Of a DNA stretch of 64,000 nt, positions 10,818-23,610 are shown piece after piece. A program made the position numbers and the translations under genes. The notes under the pieces were generated by a model that saw nothing but the letters and a program-made list of their open reading frames with translations, was not told where the DNA came from and searched no databases. Position 1 is the first letter of the stretch. Each line of letters begins with the position of its first letter. Source of the stretch: Fremontodendron californicum (Eukaryota > Streptophyta > Magnoliopsida > Malvales > Malvaceae); contig JAULJL010000002.1 in NCBI GenBank assembly GCA_030761205.1, positions 23,663,010-23,727,009 of the forward strand, given 5' to 3'.

Positions 10818-13725
10818 TGTCGCAAGGACCCGTTCGAGTGAGGGGAAAACAGAAGCAGAGGAAAAGACGACTTAATTCCTCTAGATTGAAATAAATGGTC
10901 GAAGGTATGAAAACGGCCTCGTAAAAAGACATGGAGTCGCCACCAATCTTTTTTAGCTAGGTGTGATCGGCCACCTATTAAAACCGATTTTATAAAATAT
11001 TTTAAAGTTAATTAAAATATTTTTATAAAACCAATTTCAAGTCTGCGTTATAAACCAGAGAAAATCGAAGAATCGGGTTTGGGACTCGGTTACGTGCGGG
11101 GAAGGATTAGCACCCCCACAACGCCTGTATAAAACGGTACCTTATTAATCATGTGTTATCTCAAATCTCGGTAAAAAGTTGGTTTTTAATTTAGCATTTC
11201 AAGTTAATTCCCAATTTCAAGAAAAATAATTCCATTTTTAATTGAAAATGATCAGGAGTTTATTAATTCAAAATTTTTCTATATTCCCCGACAAAATCGA
11301 CAAAATATAAAAAAATTATTTATTTGGAAAACTTTCCGAATCATTCTCGTTTTTTGAAAGAAAGATATTCCTTTTTTAATGATAAGTGGTGATATTCTCT
11401 CCAGCAAACCCGGTAGAGAACTCATGAATTATTTTAACTCGGAATATCTTTATTTTTTATTGAAAATCATTATCCTTTAAAAAAAATAAAAAAAAAACAT
11501 TTAACAAATGAATATGAACATGTATGACATAAATAAAATGACATAGCAAAGTCTATATAATATGATGCAACTTAAAGTCAACATGAAGGTGGTCGAATGG
11601 TCTCATGCTTAAAATGAGCATGGCATTTTCACAAACACATGATATACTAATATGCATAGCTAAAAAATAATGCTCAAATCATGCAAATATAAAGTAAAGA
11701 CATGAAAACCAATAGGCTTTTTCACAAACACATGGATTACAAAATGTAAAACATAAACAAACTTAAACATTTTGAAAACAAAAAATCAAAAATGCAAGAG
11801 AAGTAAAATGAACATGATAACAAGATAATATACTCAAAAATCGAAACAAACAAGCAACCAAATTAAAACAAGCTTCATGTTTATGTATTAGAAGAAGATT
11901 TAAAGCATCAAAACTTGTTAAATATCAAGAATAACATGAAATAAAAATGCAAACAGCAACTACACTAAAACAATAGGCCATTCGACCACTTAGAGAAAAA
12001 TGGAAAACAAATTGATTTTCCATAGTTTTTCAGGAAAGCATGAAGGAAGAACTTAAAAAGAAAGCTTAAAAACACTTATTGTAAAATCAAAAGAAACTCA
12101 CCAAATATCAAATGAAAACAGCAAATCAAGAATGGAAAATCAAAGAAAGTGCAAGAGTATGGTGCTTAAAGCAACCTCTAGAAGCTATATTGCAAGCTTT
12201 TTCTCTTTTAACTTTCTTTTCTTTTCTAAACTTTTCTTTTTGCCTTTCAACAATGGAGAGAAAAATCAGCCAAAAACAAGAGAGAATAGAGAGTGAATAG
12301 TTGAAAATGAAAAGAGAGTGACCTCCCTCTAGTAGCGGCTTAATGGCCCTTATCCCCCTAAGATGTTGTCATTTTTATTTCAACCAATTTTGATCCAAAG
12401 GCTATTGATCCAAAAGTTTTAAAATATGAAATTATCACCCTTAGATTATGCAATCAGCTATCCACAATTACAATAGTTCAAGAATCTTAAGCCATTATGT
12501 TGACACTTTCCCTCTTCATGCATTGGTCCATGTGGCTTAATTGCAAAGGCTTGATCAAAAAATAACTACTTTCCTCTTCATTGTTGGCATTTTGATTAAA
12601 AATCAAAAAAAATTTGCCATCCTTTGGGCCTTTGCCGGCTGACCCCTCTTCTTCCAGCCCATGCTTCATTTTTTTAAAAGGTAAGAAAAGCTCTTTTCGG
12701 TTTCTTGGGTAAAATGACATTTTTGCCCCTGAAATAAATAAATAGAAAACGGACTCCAAATTCAAATTTTCTTTTTTCAATACTTTCAAAATAATAAAAA
12801 ATTGAATTCTGGAGGTTTTCAAAATTTTCCAAGCCCATATGCTATTTTGTTGGATTGTTTCTTCCAAAATTGCCCTTTTGTGCTCCCAAACCATACCATT
12901 TTTTAAACGAGCTCCAAATCCAGATTTTTCTTTACCAATCTCTTCCAAATAATTTAAAAGTATGATCTGGAAGTTTTCATAATTTTTAGGAACTCATTTG
13001 TTATTTTTTTGGGATTTATCTGCTTGAATTACTACATAGAGGGTCGAGATTTGGCCATTTTGCAAACGAACTCCGAATCTGGATTTTCTTTATCTAATAT
13101 CTTCCAAATAATTTAAGAATGAGATCTGCAAATTTTCATAGTTTTTGGGGTTCATTTGCTACTTTTTCAGGATTTATCTTCTTGAATTTCTACATAGGGG
13201 ACCCGGGATTTGGCTATTTTACAAACGAACTCCGAATCCGAATTTTCTTTCGCCAATCTCTTCAAAATGATTTAAGAATAAGATCTCCAAATTTTCAGAA
13301 TTTTTGGAGTTCATCTGCTATTTTTCCCAAATTTTCTAATTTTGCCCTTTTGCCTCTGAAACCCGATTTTGCTCAAAACAAGTCCGATTTTTAGATTTTC
13401 TTTAAGCTGAGCCTTGGGCTATCCTTGTTCAATCACTCCTCATTCATTAAGGGCTTTAGTCTTACCGAATCAGGCCATTTTTGTAGTTCTTCCAAATTTC
13501 ATCGAAATCCACCAAAAATCCTAATTCTCGATTTTCTTCCAGATTGACTTTTCTTTCAGCTTTTCTTCCAAATGGCTTCTCCATTACCTGTAGTCAGTGC
13601 TTATCCTTCATTTGGAACCTTCAATTTTGACCAATTTGATCGTTTAAGTAGTTTTCCCCAAATTTCCCGAACTAGGGTTTTCTTTCTACTCAATCTCCGT
13701 AACCCAACTTTCGAACTCCATATCT
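10818..13725 (-). repeat. L1: truncated gypsy LTR, minus sense
   Basis: It starts TGTCGCAAGG, close to the TGTCGCAACC end shared by the other gypsy LTRs here, and follows their order through the 'gacatggagtcgccacc' block and the 159-bp arrays. Compared with the intact 5.1-kb LTR at 17365-22505, a large block is missing near 11570 (the region equivalent to about 18120-19980). The last roughly 250 bp, including the CTACA end, are lost. It breaks off at a junction with plus-sense internal DNA. The left edge coincides exactly with the break in copia B. Confidence 0.8.
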
Positions 13726-13880
13726 TCTATTTACAGCTTTTTTCAACAAAAAAGTTGAAAAAATGAAAAAATAAACCCCATTTCCCTTCTCTTCACATAT
13801 GATTTCACTAACCAGACAAAATTAGTGTTTGTTTATCTTTGCCTGATTCCTATTCTCAGCAATAACCAAAGAGGGGCAGC
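13726..13880 (+). other. Scrap of plus-sense gypsy 3' internal region
   Basis: This matches the last part of the internal region before the second T1 LTR (about 60683-60877): a 'tttacagctttt' start, an A-rich tract, then 'atttcactaac' and a polypurine tract. It is fused to L1 at about 13722-13726, where both parent sequences carry a short 'atctt' string, so an end-joining junction is plausible. Confidence 0.7.
13866..13880 (+). other. Polypurine tract before first T1 LTR
   Basis: CCAAAGAGGGGCAGC lies directly before TGTAAACACC. The same string, with one or two changes, lies before every 3' LTR of this family in the window. It is the expected plus-strand primer for reverse transcription. Confidence 0.8.
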
Positions 13881-16800
13881 TGTAAACACCTAATTTTGTC
13901 CGGACCACTAAAACAGGTATGTTTTCTTCCTAAATTGATGTTTCAGAATGTAAAAAGACTTTTTTCATCATGCAGGTGGTACTCCGAGACTTAGTCTAAG
14001 AAGGCGAGCATAAAAAGTCAAACTTGAAAAAGTCAACCCCGAAAAGTCAACTCACTTTCAAAATTAAGATTTGAAGTTCAACTAAAAAATGGCGAAAGAA
14101 TTTTGATAATCCGAGGTCTACATTGAAAGATATGGAGTTCAGAAGTTAGGTTACAGAGATTTAGTAGAAAGAAAACCCTAGTTCGGGAAATTTGGGGAAA
14201 AGTGCTTAAACGATCAAATTGGTCAAGATTGAAGGTTCCAAATGAAAGATAAGCACTGACTATAGATAACGGAGAAGCTACTTGAAAGAAAAACTGAAAG
14301 AAAGTCAATTCGGAAGGAAACCGAGAATTAGGGTTTTTGGTGGATTTCGGTGAAATTTGGAAGAATTACAGAAATGGCCCGATTCGGTAAGACTAAAGCC
14401 CCTAATTGATGAGGAGTGATTAAACAAGGTTAGCCCAAGGCTCAGTTTGAAGAAAATCTGAAAATCGGACTTGTTTTGAGCAAAACCAAGTTTCGGAGGC
14501 AAAAGGGCAAAATTGGAAAATTTGGGGAAAATAGCAAATGAACTCCAAAAATTCTGAAAATTTGCGGATCTCATTCTTAAATCATTTTGAAGAGATTGGC
14601 GATAGAAAATCCAGATTCGGAGTTCGTTTGCAAAATGGCCAAATCCCGGGTCGTAGAAATTTAAGAAGATAAATCCCGAAAAAATAGCAAATGAACTCCA
14701 AAAATTTTGAAAATTTTCAGATCTCATTCTTGAGTTATTTGGAAGAGATTTGCAAAAGAAAATCCGGATTCAGAGGTTCATTTGTAAAATGGCCGAATCC
14801 TGAGCCCACTATGCAGTAATTCAAGCAGATAAATCCCGAAAAAATACAAAATGAGTTCCAAAAATTATGAAAACTTCTAGATCATAGTTTTAAATTATTT
14901 GGAAGAGATACGTGAAGAAAAATCTGGATTTGGAGCTCGTTTAAAAAATGGTAAAGTTGGGGAGCACAAAAGGGCAATTTTGGAAGAAAAAATCCAAATA
15001 AATAGCAAATAGGCTCGAAAATTTTTGAAAACCTCCAGAATTCAATTTTTATTTATTTTGGAAGTATTGAAAAAAGAAAATTTGAATTTGGAGTCCGTTT
15101 GCTATTTATTTATGTTCGGGGGGCAAAAAGGTTATTTTACCCAAGAAACCGAAAAGGGCTTTTCTTGCCTTTTAAAAAAATGAAGCATGGGCTGGAAGAA
15201 GAGGGGTCAGCCTGGCAAGGCCCAAAGGATGGAAAATATTTTCTGATTTTTAATCAAAAGGCCAACAATGAAGAGGAAGGTAGTTATTTTTTTGATCAAG
15301 CCTTTGTAATTAAGCCACATGGACCAATGCATGAAGAGGGAGAATGTCAACATAATGGCTTAAGATTCTTGAAGAACTGTAATTGTAGATAGCTAATTGC
15401 CTAATCTAAGGGTGATAATTTCATATTTTAAACATCTTGGATCAATAGTCTTTGGATCAAAATTGGTTGAAAACAAAATGACAACATCCTAGCCTCTAGA
15501 AGGCCATTCGGCCACTACAAGGTGAAGAGGGTCTCTCTTTCATTTTTAGCTATTCACTCTTTTTTTGGAGTATTTTTCTCTCCATTTTTTTGAAAGGCAA
15601 AAAGAAAAGTTTAGAAAAGAAAAAGCTTGCAATATAGCTTCTAGAGGTTGCTTTAAGCACCATACTCTTGCACTTTCCTTGATTTTCTATTCTTGATTTG
15701 CTGTTTTGATTGCTATTTTCGTGAGTTTCTTTTGATTTTCTTCTTTAAAATAAGTGTTTTTTAAGTTTCTCCTTTAAGTTCTTCTTTATACTTTCTTGGA
15801 AAAAGTTTTGAGAAATTTCTTTTCTTTTGTTTTTTGGGTTGGCCGAATGGCTATTGTTTTGATATAGTTGTTGTTTGCATTTTTATTTCATGCTATTTAT
15901 GATATTTAACAAGTTTTGATGCTTTAAATCTTCTTCAAATACATAAACATGAAGCTTGTTTTGATTTGGTTGCTTGCTTGTTTCCATTTTTGAGTCTATT
16001 ATCTTGTTATCATGTTTAACTTATCTTGCATTTTTGATTTTCTATTTTCAAAAGGTTTAAGTCTGTTTATGTTTTACATTTTGTTAATCCATGTGTTTGT
16101 GAAAATACCTATTGGTTTTCATGCCTTTACTTTATATTTGCATGATTTGAGTTTTATTCTTTAATCTTGCATGTTAGTATATCATGTGTTTGTGAAAAGT
16201 CCATGCTCATTTTAAAGTATGGGGCCATTCGGCCACCCCTCTCTTTTAAGCATTGTTTGTGCATTTTGTTATGCTAGTTGATAGGTTTGCATTTTCATGA
16301 TATCTGGTTGTATATTTTGTTTAAGCATGCTATATGTTATTTTTATTGCCATGCATTCTTTAGGTTTAGGATTGGTTTGCTTTGCCATGCATATTCATGC
16401 ATGTTAGACCTAGGTTGCATTAAATGCCGTGCAAGTTCATTTAGGTCTAGGTCATATTCTCTATGCCATGCATTTTTCATGTCATTTAGGTCTTAAATCA
16501 TGCATGTCATGAATCATATTTTATGTATTTTCATGCATTTCATGTCATTGCCACATGATTTATGACTTAGACCAATCAATGGTTCAAAGTCATGCTCATT
16601 TCGAGCATACATTAGAAAATTAAAGAGTTGTCAAATTGATTATTCTACCTTTGTGATTTTTTTTTACTAAGCCAATTTTTGTCTAACTTTTCAAAAGTGT
16701 TAGCTACTGTTTGTGAATCTTTTGGAGAGTCTATAACATTTTTACTTTTCTTTTTAAATGACTTTATCAAAGGCAAAAAAATGTGTTTTGGCAAAACAAT

Positions 16801-17364
16801 TTTTTTACCCAGTACTTGTACTTTCTCGATTTTTCTGGGCAGTCATCTTTAATCAGAAAATTAAGTCAATTTTTTCGCGTGTAGTTTTACACGTCTTGAG
16901 TCTCCAATATTTTTTTTAGATTTTTTTGAAAATTTAAAAATAGGTTAAAAAATGGGCTTTAAAATTGGATAGTAGAGGCAGAATTGAATTTGAAAGAAAA
17001 TCATTTTTCTGTTTTGGTTAAGTTACTTAGAGGGGACTGATTAGGAAGTTTAGCTACTGACTTAGGGTAGTTTCTAAGACTTTTTAAACTCTAAAAATTA
17101 TTTTTTAAATCTTGGGTTAAGAGTGGTCAAGTCCGGGATTTTAAACTTAGGAAATTAGAGCCATTTGAAAAAGGGTTTAGCTAAGTTTTTATTTTTAATC
17201 TAACCTTTTCAAACTTGTTTTCAAACAATCACAAAGTATTTTGGTTTTAGAATAATTAATTTGATATATTTTCCTAAGGTAGCTGGATATCTTTTTAGAT
17301 ATACGGATTTTCTTAATTAAAGGAAAAAATGCAATCTCATGCATTGCATTTTCCATATTCATGC
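13881..17364 (+). repeat. First T1 LTR, left part
   Basis: A plus-sense LTR of the same gypsy family, starting TGTAAACACC. It contains the reverse complements of the blocks seen in O1 and N1 LTRs: 159-bp arrays at about 14520-14850, then GCATG-rich sequence at about 16250-16620. It is interrupted at 17364 by O1 and resumes at 59246. Total LTR length without the insertion is about 4.27 kb. Its start is preceded by a polypurine tract, so this LTR once stood at the 3' end of an element. Confidence 0.85.
17360..17364. other. Target site duplication of O1, left copy
   Basis: CATGC directly precedes the O1 end TGTCGC and is repeated at 59241-59245 directly after the other end CTACA. Five bases is the usual size for Ty3/gypsy integration. 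Confidence 0.92.
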
Positions 17365-18129
17365 TGTCGCAACCTAAAAAAATAACAAGTCTCATCGCAA
17401 GACATTAGTATTCGTTACGCGTGACATTAAAAAAAAACTAAGGAAAAGTCGACTTAATTCCTCTAGAAAAATGAAGGTTTTGAAAATGACCTTGAAAAAG
17501 ACATGGAGTCGTCACCAATCTTTTTAGCTAGGTGTGATCGACCACCTATTAAAACCAGTTTCATAAAATATTTTAAAATTAATTAAAACATTTTTAAAAC
17601 CAATTTCAAGTTTGCGTTCTAAACCAGAGAAATCAAAGAAACGGGTTCGGGACTCGGTTACGTGTGGGGAAGGATTAGCACCCCTACAACGCCCGTATAA
17701 AACGGTACCTTATTAATCGTGTATTATCTCAAGTCTCGATAAAAAGTTGGTTTTAAATTTAGTATCTCAAGTTAATTCCCACTTTAAAGAAAAATAATTC
17801 CATTTTTAATTGAAAATGATCCGGAATTTATAAATTCAAAATTTTCCTATATTCCACAACAAACATGGCAAAATATAGAAATTTTTATTAGTTTGGAAAA
17901 CTTTCCGAATTATTCTCATTTTAAAGAATATATTCCGTTATTAATGATAATTGATAATATCCTCCCCAGCAAACCCGGCATAGAACTCATGAATTATTTT
18001 AACTCGGGAATATCTTTATTTTATTGAAAATCATTAACCTTTTGAAAACATTTTAAAAGATATGAATATGTATATGCATGACAAAAATAAAATGACATAG
18101 CAAAATCTAAATAATATAATGCACCCTAA

Positions 18130-18420
18130 ATGATATGATATAATTTAAATGTCTTAGCATATTCTAAATGAAATGAAATATTCTAAGTTATATGATACAT
18201 TCTAAATGAAATGAAATGACCTAGGTAACATAATATATTCTATATGAAATGAAATGTCCTAAGTCATATGATATATTCTAAATGAAATAAAATATCCTAA
18301 ATGACATAATATATATCCTAAATAAAATGAAATAACCTAGGTAACATAATATATTCTACATGAAATGAAATGACCTAGGTAACATAACATATTCTATATG
18401 AAATGGAATAATTTAAATGA
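18130..18420. repeat. About 38-bp AT-rich array in O1 3' LTR
   Basis: Repeated units of the type 'ctaaatgaaatgaaatg' plus 'acctaggtaacataatatatt', about eight copies. The equivalent array in the 5' LTR is at about 54910-55200, and in N1 at about 41480-41720. Most of it has been deleted from the N1 3' LTR. Confidence 0.75.
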
Positions 18421-21346
18421 CATGGCAAATATGAATGATATGGCATATAATTTAAATGACATGGAATATAAAATAATGCTATCATATAATATCCATGAAA
18501 ATAAAAATGAAAACAATAATGCATGAACATAGTATATGCTAAATAATATGACAAAAAAAAAAATTAATTAAAAAACATAGGATATCATGAAATATTCAAA
18601 CCCATATAATAAACAATATAACATCAAAAAATATAAATCAAAATAATAACAATACCATAGGAATTATCATAGCAAAAATCACATATTATATAAAATGCAT
18701 GAATATGGAAAATGCAATGCATGAAAATGTATTTTTTCCTCTAATTAAGGAAATTCGTATATCTAAAAAGATATCCGGCTACCTTAGGAAAATATGTCAA
18801 ATTAAATATTCTAAAACCAAAATACTTTGTGATTGTTTGAAAACAATTTTGAAAAGCTTAGATTAAAAATAAAAATTTAGCTAAACCCTTTTTTAAATGG
18901 CTCTAATTTCTTAAGTTTAAAATCCCGGACTTGACCACACTTAACCCGAGACTTAAAAAATCATTTTTAGAGTTTAAAAAGGCTTAGAAACTACCCTAAT
19001 TCAGTAGCTAAACTTCCTAATCAGCCCCCTTTAAGTAACTTAACCAAAATAGAAAAACGATTTTTCTTCAAATTCAATTCTGACTCCACTGTCTAGTTTT
19101 AAAGCACAATTTTTTACCCTATTTTTAAAAATTCTAAAAAATCTAAAAGAAATACTGTAGACTTAGGACATGTAAAACTACATTACAAAAACTGGCTTAA
19201 TTTTCTGATAAAAGATAACTACCCAAAAAAATCGGGAAAGTACGAGTACTCGGTGAAAAACCTGTTTTGCCAAAACACATCTTTTACCTTTGATAAAATT
19301 ATTTTAAAAATAAAAGTAAAAATATTTAAGACTCAAAAAATGACTCATAAACAGTAGCTAGGACTTATGAAAAGCTAGACAAAAATTGACTAAGTAAAAA
19401 AAAGCACAAAGGTAGAATAATCAATTTGACAACTCTTTAATTTTCCACAAGTATACTCAAGAGAGCATGACTTTGAACCATTAATTGGCCTAAGTCATTA
19501 GTCAAGTGGCATGGACATGAAATGCATGAAAAAATACAGCAAATATGATGCATGAAATGCATGAATTTAAACCTAAATGTCATGAAAAATGCATGGCATC
19601 AATAAAATGACCTAGACCTAAATGAACTTGCATGGCATTTAATGCAACCTAGGTCTAAAATGCATGGACATGCATGGCAGAATAAACCAAACCTAACATC
19701 TAAAATATGCATGGCAATAACACAAACAAAAGGCATGCTCAAACCAAATACTCAACCAAATGTCATGAGAATGCAAACCTATCATCTAACATAACAAAAA
19801 TGCACACATAAAGCAAAATATTGTGAGATGGCCGAATAGCCTCATGTCTAAATAAGCAAGGCATTTTCACAAACACTTGATATACTTAAACTAAATACTC
19901 AATAAAATGTCATGCAAATGCAAACCTATCAACTAACATAGCAAAAATGCACACACAAAGCAAAATCAATGGGATGGCCGAATGGCCTCAAGTTCCAAGT
20001 GAGCTTGGAATTTTCACAAACACTTGATATACCAACATACTCAACCTAAATATGACACTCAAATCATGCAAATATAAAGTAGATGTATTAAAAATAACAA
20101 GCATTTTCACAAACACATGGATTACAAAATATAAAACATCAACAAATTTAAACATTATGAAAATAGAAAATTAAAAATGCAAGAACATGATAATAAACTC
20201 ATAAATGGCAACAAACAAGTAACCAAATTAAAACAAGCTTCAAGTATATGTAGTAGAAGAAGATTTAAAGCATCAAGACTAAAAAAATAACAAAAATAAC
20301 ATGACAAATCAAAGCAAAACAGCAAGAACAAAAACATGGGCCATTCGGCCAAGACAAGAAATCAAGAGAAAAAAATGCAAGAACTTTTTTTAAGAAAAGA
20401 TGAAGAAAGAACCTAAAAAGAACATTAAAAAAACTTATTTAAAAAGAAAAATCAAAGAAAACTCACCAAAATAATAATCAAAACAGTAAAAACAAGAATG
20501 AAAAATCAAGAAAGTGCAAGAGTTGGTGCTAAAAGCAACCTCAAGAAGCTATCTTTCAAGCTTTTTCTCTTCAAACTTTCTTTTCTTTTCTAAATTTTTC
20601 TTTTTGCTTTGGTGCAATGGAGAGAAAACTCAGCAAAAACAAGGGAGAAATATGAAAAAGGAAGTGCTGAAAATGAAAATTCTGGATCTCCCTTAAGCTG
20701 GCCGAAACCTCCCTCTCTCCTCACTAGGATGTTGTCATTTTTACTCCAACCAATTTCCATCCAAGGGCTAATGAATCAAGAGGTTTAAAACATAAAATTA
20801 TCACCCTTAGATTAAGACATCAGCTGTCCGTAAATACAGCTGTTCAAGAATAATGTTGACACTCTCCCTCTTCACGCATTGGCCCATGTGGCTTATTTGC
20901 AAAGGCTTGATCAAAAAATCACTAACTAACTCTTAATTTTTGGCCTTTTGATTGAAAAATCAGAAACTCCTTCCCTTCCTTGGGCCTTGGCCGGCCAACA
21001 CTCCCATTTCCAGCCCAAGTCTGATTTTTTTGAAAGGTAAGAGAAGCCCTTTTCGGTTTCTTGGGTAAAATGACCTTTTTGCCCCTCAGATGCAAATAAA
21101 AGGAAAACTAACTTCAAATTAAAATTTTATTTTTTCAATGCTTTCAAAATAATAAAAAATTGAATTTTGGAAGTTTTCAAAATTTTCCGAGTCCGTTTGC
21201 TATTTATTTGGATTTTTTCTTCCAAAATTGCCCTTTTATGCCCCCACATTTTACCATTTTTTAAACGAGCTCCAAATCAAGATTTTTCTTCACCAATATA
21301 TTCCAAATAATTTAAAAGTGTGATCTGGAAGTTTTCATAATTTTTC

Positions 21347-21830
21347 GAACTCATTTGGTATTTTTTTGAGATTTATCTTTTTGAATTACTATATAAGGGG
21401 CCCGGTATTTGGCCATTTTGCAAACGAACTCCGAATCAAGATTTTCTTTTACCAATATCATTCAAATAATTTAAAAATGAGATTTGCAAATTTTTAGAAG
21501 AATTGGAGTTCATTTGCTATTTTTTCGGGATTTATCTTCTTGAATTATTGCATAGGAGACCTAGGATTTCGCCATTTTGCAAACGAACTCCGAATCAAGA
21601 TTTTCTTTCTCCAATATCTTTCAAATAATTTAAAAATGATATTTGCAAATTTTCATAAGATTTGGAGTTCATTTGCTATTTTTCCGGGATTTATCTTCTT
21701 GAATTAATACATAAGCGACCCGGGATTTGGCCATTTTGCAAACGAACTCCGAACCAAGATTTTCATTCTCCAATCTCTTCCAAATGATTTAAGAATGAGA
21801 TTTGCAAATTTTCAGAAGATTTGGAGTGCA
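21347..21830. repeat. 159-bp tandem array in O1 3' LTR (4 units)
   Basis: Units begin near 21347, 21503, 21664 and 21824 with a 'ttggagttcatttgctatttt'-like string and contain 'ggatttggccattttgc' and 'aacgaactccgaatc'. Equivalent arrays are at 57921-58560 (O1 5' LTR, five units), 44692-45330 (N1 5' LTR, five), 30440-30915 (N1 3' LTR, four) and in L1 and T1. Because 159 is divisible by 3, the array creates long repetitive open frames that are not genes. Confidence 0.8.
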
Positions 21831-22505
21831 TTTTCTATTTTTCCCATATTTTCCTATTTTGTCCTTTTACCTCCGAAACCCGGTTTTGCTCAAAACAAGT
21901 CTGATTTTCTGATTTTCTTCAAACTGAGCCTTGGGCTATCCCTTTTAATCACTATTCATCCATTAGGGGCTTTTTTCTTACCAAGTCGGGCCATTTCTGT
22001 AATTCTTCTCAATTTCATCGAAATCCATCAAAAACCCTAATTCTCGGTTTTCTCCCGAATTGACTTTTCTTTCAGTTTTTCTTTCAAGTGGCTTCTCCAT
22101 TACCATAGTCAGTGCTTATCTTTCATTTGGAACTTTTAATTTTGACCAATTCGATCGTTTAAGCACTTTTCCCCAAATTTCCCGAATTAGGGTTTCCTTT
22201 CTACTGAATCTCGAAATCCCAACTTCCGAACCCTATATCTTTCTATGTAGACCTCGGATTATCAAAATTCTTTCACCATTTTTCAATTGAACTTCAAATC
22301 TTGATTTTGAAAGTGGGTTGACTTTTTCAGTAGTAGACTTTTTAGGGTTGACTTTTTTCAAGTTTGACCTTTTATGCTCGCCCTCTTAAACTAACTCTCG
22401 GAGTACCACCTGCAAGATGAAAAAAAGTCTTTTTACATTCTGAAACATCAATTTAGGAAGAATACATACCTGTTTTAGTGGTTCGGACAAAATTAGGTGT
22501 CTACA

Positions 22506-22520
22506 GTTGCCCCTCTTTGG
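22506..22520 (-). other. Polypurine tract of O1
   Basis: On the minus strand this reads CCAAAGAGGGGCAAC directly before the 3' LTR start TGTAGA. It is the plus-strand primer for reverse transcription. Confidence 0.88.
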
Positions 22521-22773
22521 CTTTTACTGAGAATCAGGAATCAGGCAAAGATAAAGAAAACACTAATTTTGTACGGTTAGTGAAATCACATGTGAAGGAA
22601 AGGGAAGGGGTTTCTTTTTTCATTTTTTCTATCATTTTTCATTTTTTCATTTTTTCATCTTTTTTTTTTGAAAAAGCTGTAAATTGAAGATTTTGTCCTT
22701 AAATTGAATTCCCTTACTAATCAAGGCTCGACCCATCTTAAGGAAACGAGTTCAATTTCAAAATAAAAAAATT

Positions 22774-23046
22774 GTGCCCGAAGGTCTTAAAAATGGTGCC
22801 CGAAGGCCTTTAAAATGGTGCACGGAGGTTTTTAAAACTGGTGCCCGAAGATCTTTAAAACTAGTGCCCTCATGTCTTTAAAACTGGTGCCCGAAGGTCT
22901 TTAAAAATGGTGCCTGAAGGTCTTCAAAAATGGTGCCCGAAGGTCTTTAAAACTGGTGCCGGGGGGTCTTTAAAACTGGTGCCCGGAGGCCTTACCCTTG
23001 ATGAAAAATTATGCCCGGAGGTTTTAAGAATGGTGCCCGGAGGCCT
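22774..23046. repeat. 22-23 bp tandem array, about 12 copies
   Basis: The unit is close to GGTGCCCGAAGGTCTTTAAA with small length changes. Copies start near 22774, 22796, 22819, 22864, 22887, 22910 and so on. It is specific to O1 among the elements in this window. Confidence 0.85.
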
Positions 23047-23067
23047 TACCCATGATTTGAAAATATC

Positions 23068-23610
23068 TTGACGACGATCTCAAGGCTCAACTCATTTGAT
23101 AAACATAATGAATTCGATTTAAAACAGAAGGAAATACCTCGACGGTGGTCTCAAGGCTCGACTCATTCGATAAAACAGAATGATTTCGATTTAAAACAAA
23201 AGGAAATACCTCGACGAAGGTCTCAAGGCTCGACTCATTTAGTAAAACAGAATGAATTCGATTTAAAACAAAATGAAATACCTCGACGGAGGTCTCAAGG
23301 CTCGACTTATTTGATAAAACAGAATGAATTCGATTTAAAACAAAAAGAAATACCTCGACGGAGGTCTCAAGGCTCGACTCATTTGATAAAATAGAATGAA
23401 TTCGATTTAAAACAAAAGGAAATACTAAGATGATTATGGGTTTGGTTCATTTGGAAAAGAATAAAATAAACTTGAAAATGAAAGGAACATACCTCAACGG
23501 CGGTCTCGGGGCTCGACTTATTTGAGGAGCAAAATGAGTTCGATTTGGAAACGTACCTCGTAGGTGATCTCGGGGCTCAACTCATTTGAAAAATAAAAAG
23601 AGTTCACTTT
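23068..23610. repeat. 72-bp tandem array in O1 3' region
   Basis: About five good units containing 'aattcgatttaaaacaaaa', 'gaaatacctcgacg' and 'tctcaaggctcgactcatt', followed by degenerate ones to about 23610. The 72-bp period keeps one frame open for 108 codons on the + strand, antisense to the element. Related units of about 70 bp stand at 60400-60610 in T1, and single units occur in N1 (31890-31960, 32190-32290). Confidence 0.85.

Larger units (their letters stand above)
17365..22505 (-). repeat. 3' LTR of O1
   Basis: It runs from TGTCGCAACC to GGTGTCTACA on the + strand (element sense: TGTAGACACC to GGTTGCGACA), 5141 bp. Contents from low to high coordinate are a conserved terminal block with 'ggagtcgtcaccaatc', a 38-bp array (18130-18420), a GCATG-rich stretch (19500-19750), repeated 'cattttcacaaacac' units (19860-20130), then four units of a 159-bp array (about 21347-21830). 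Confidence 0.92.

Noticed and set aside
12487..12948. 153-codon open frame on the minus strand in L1 (related frame at 15099-15392 on the + strand)
   Set aside because: Equivalent positions in other LTR copies are interrupted and there is no known domain; I treat it as chance open reading in an LTR.
22774..23046. Regular short direct repeats that look superficially like a CRISPR array
   Set aside because: Units are joined head to tail with no unique spacers, there are no cas genes, and the context is a plant retrotransposon 3' region.
23068..23394. 108-codon repetitive open frame on the + strand
   Set aside because: It exists because the 72-bp repeat period is divisible by three, it is antisense to O1, and it has no recognisable domain.
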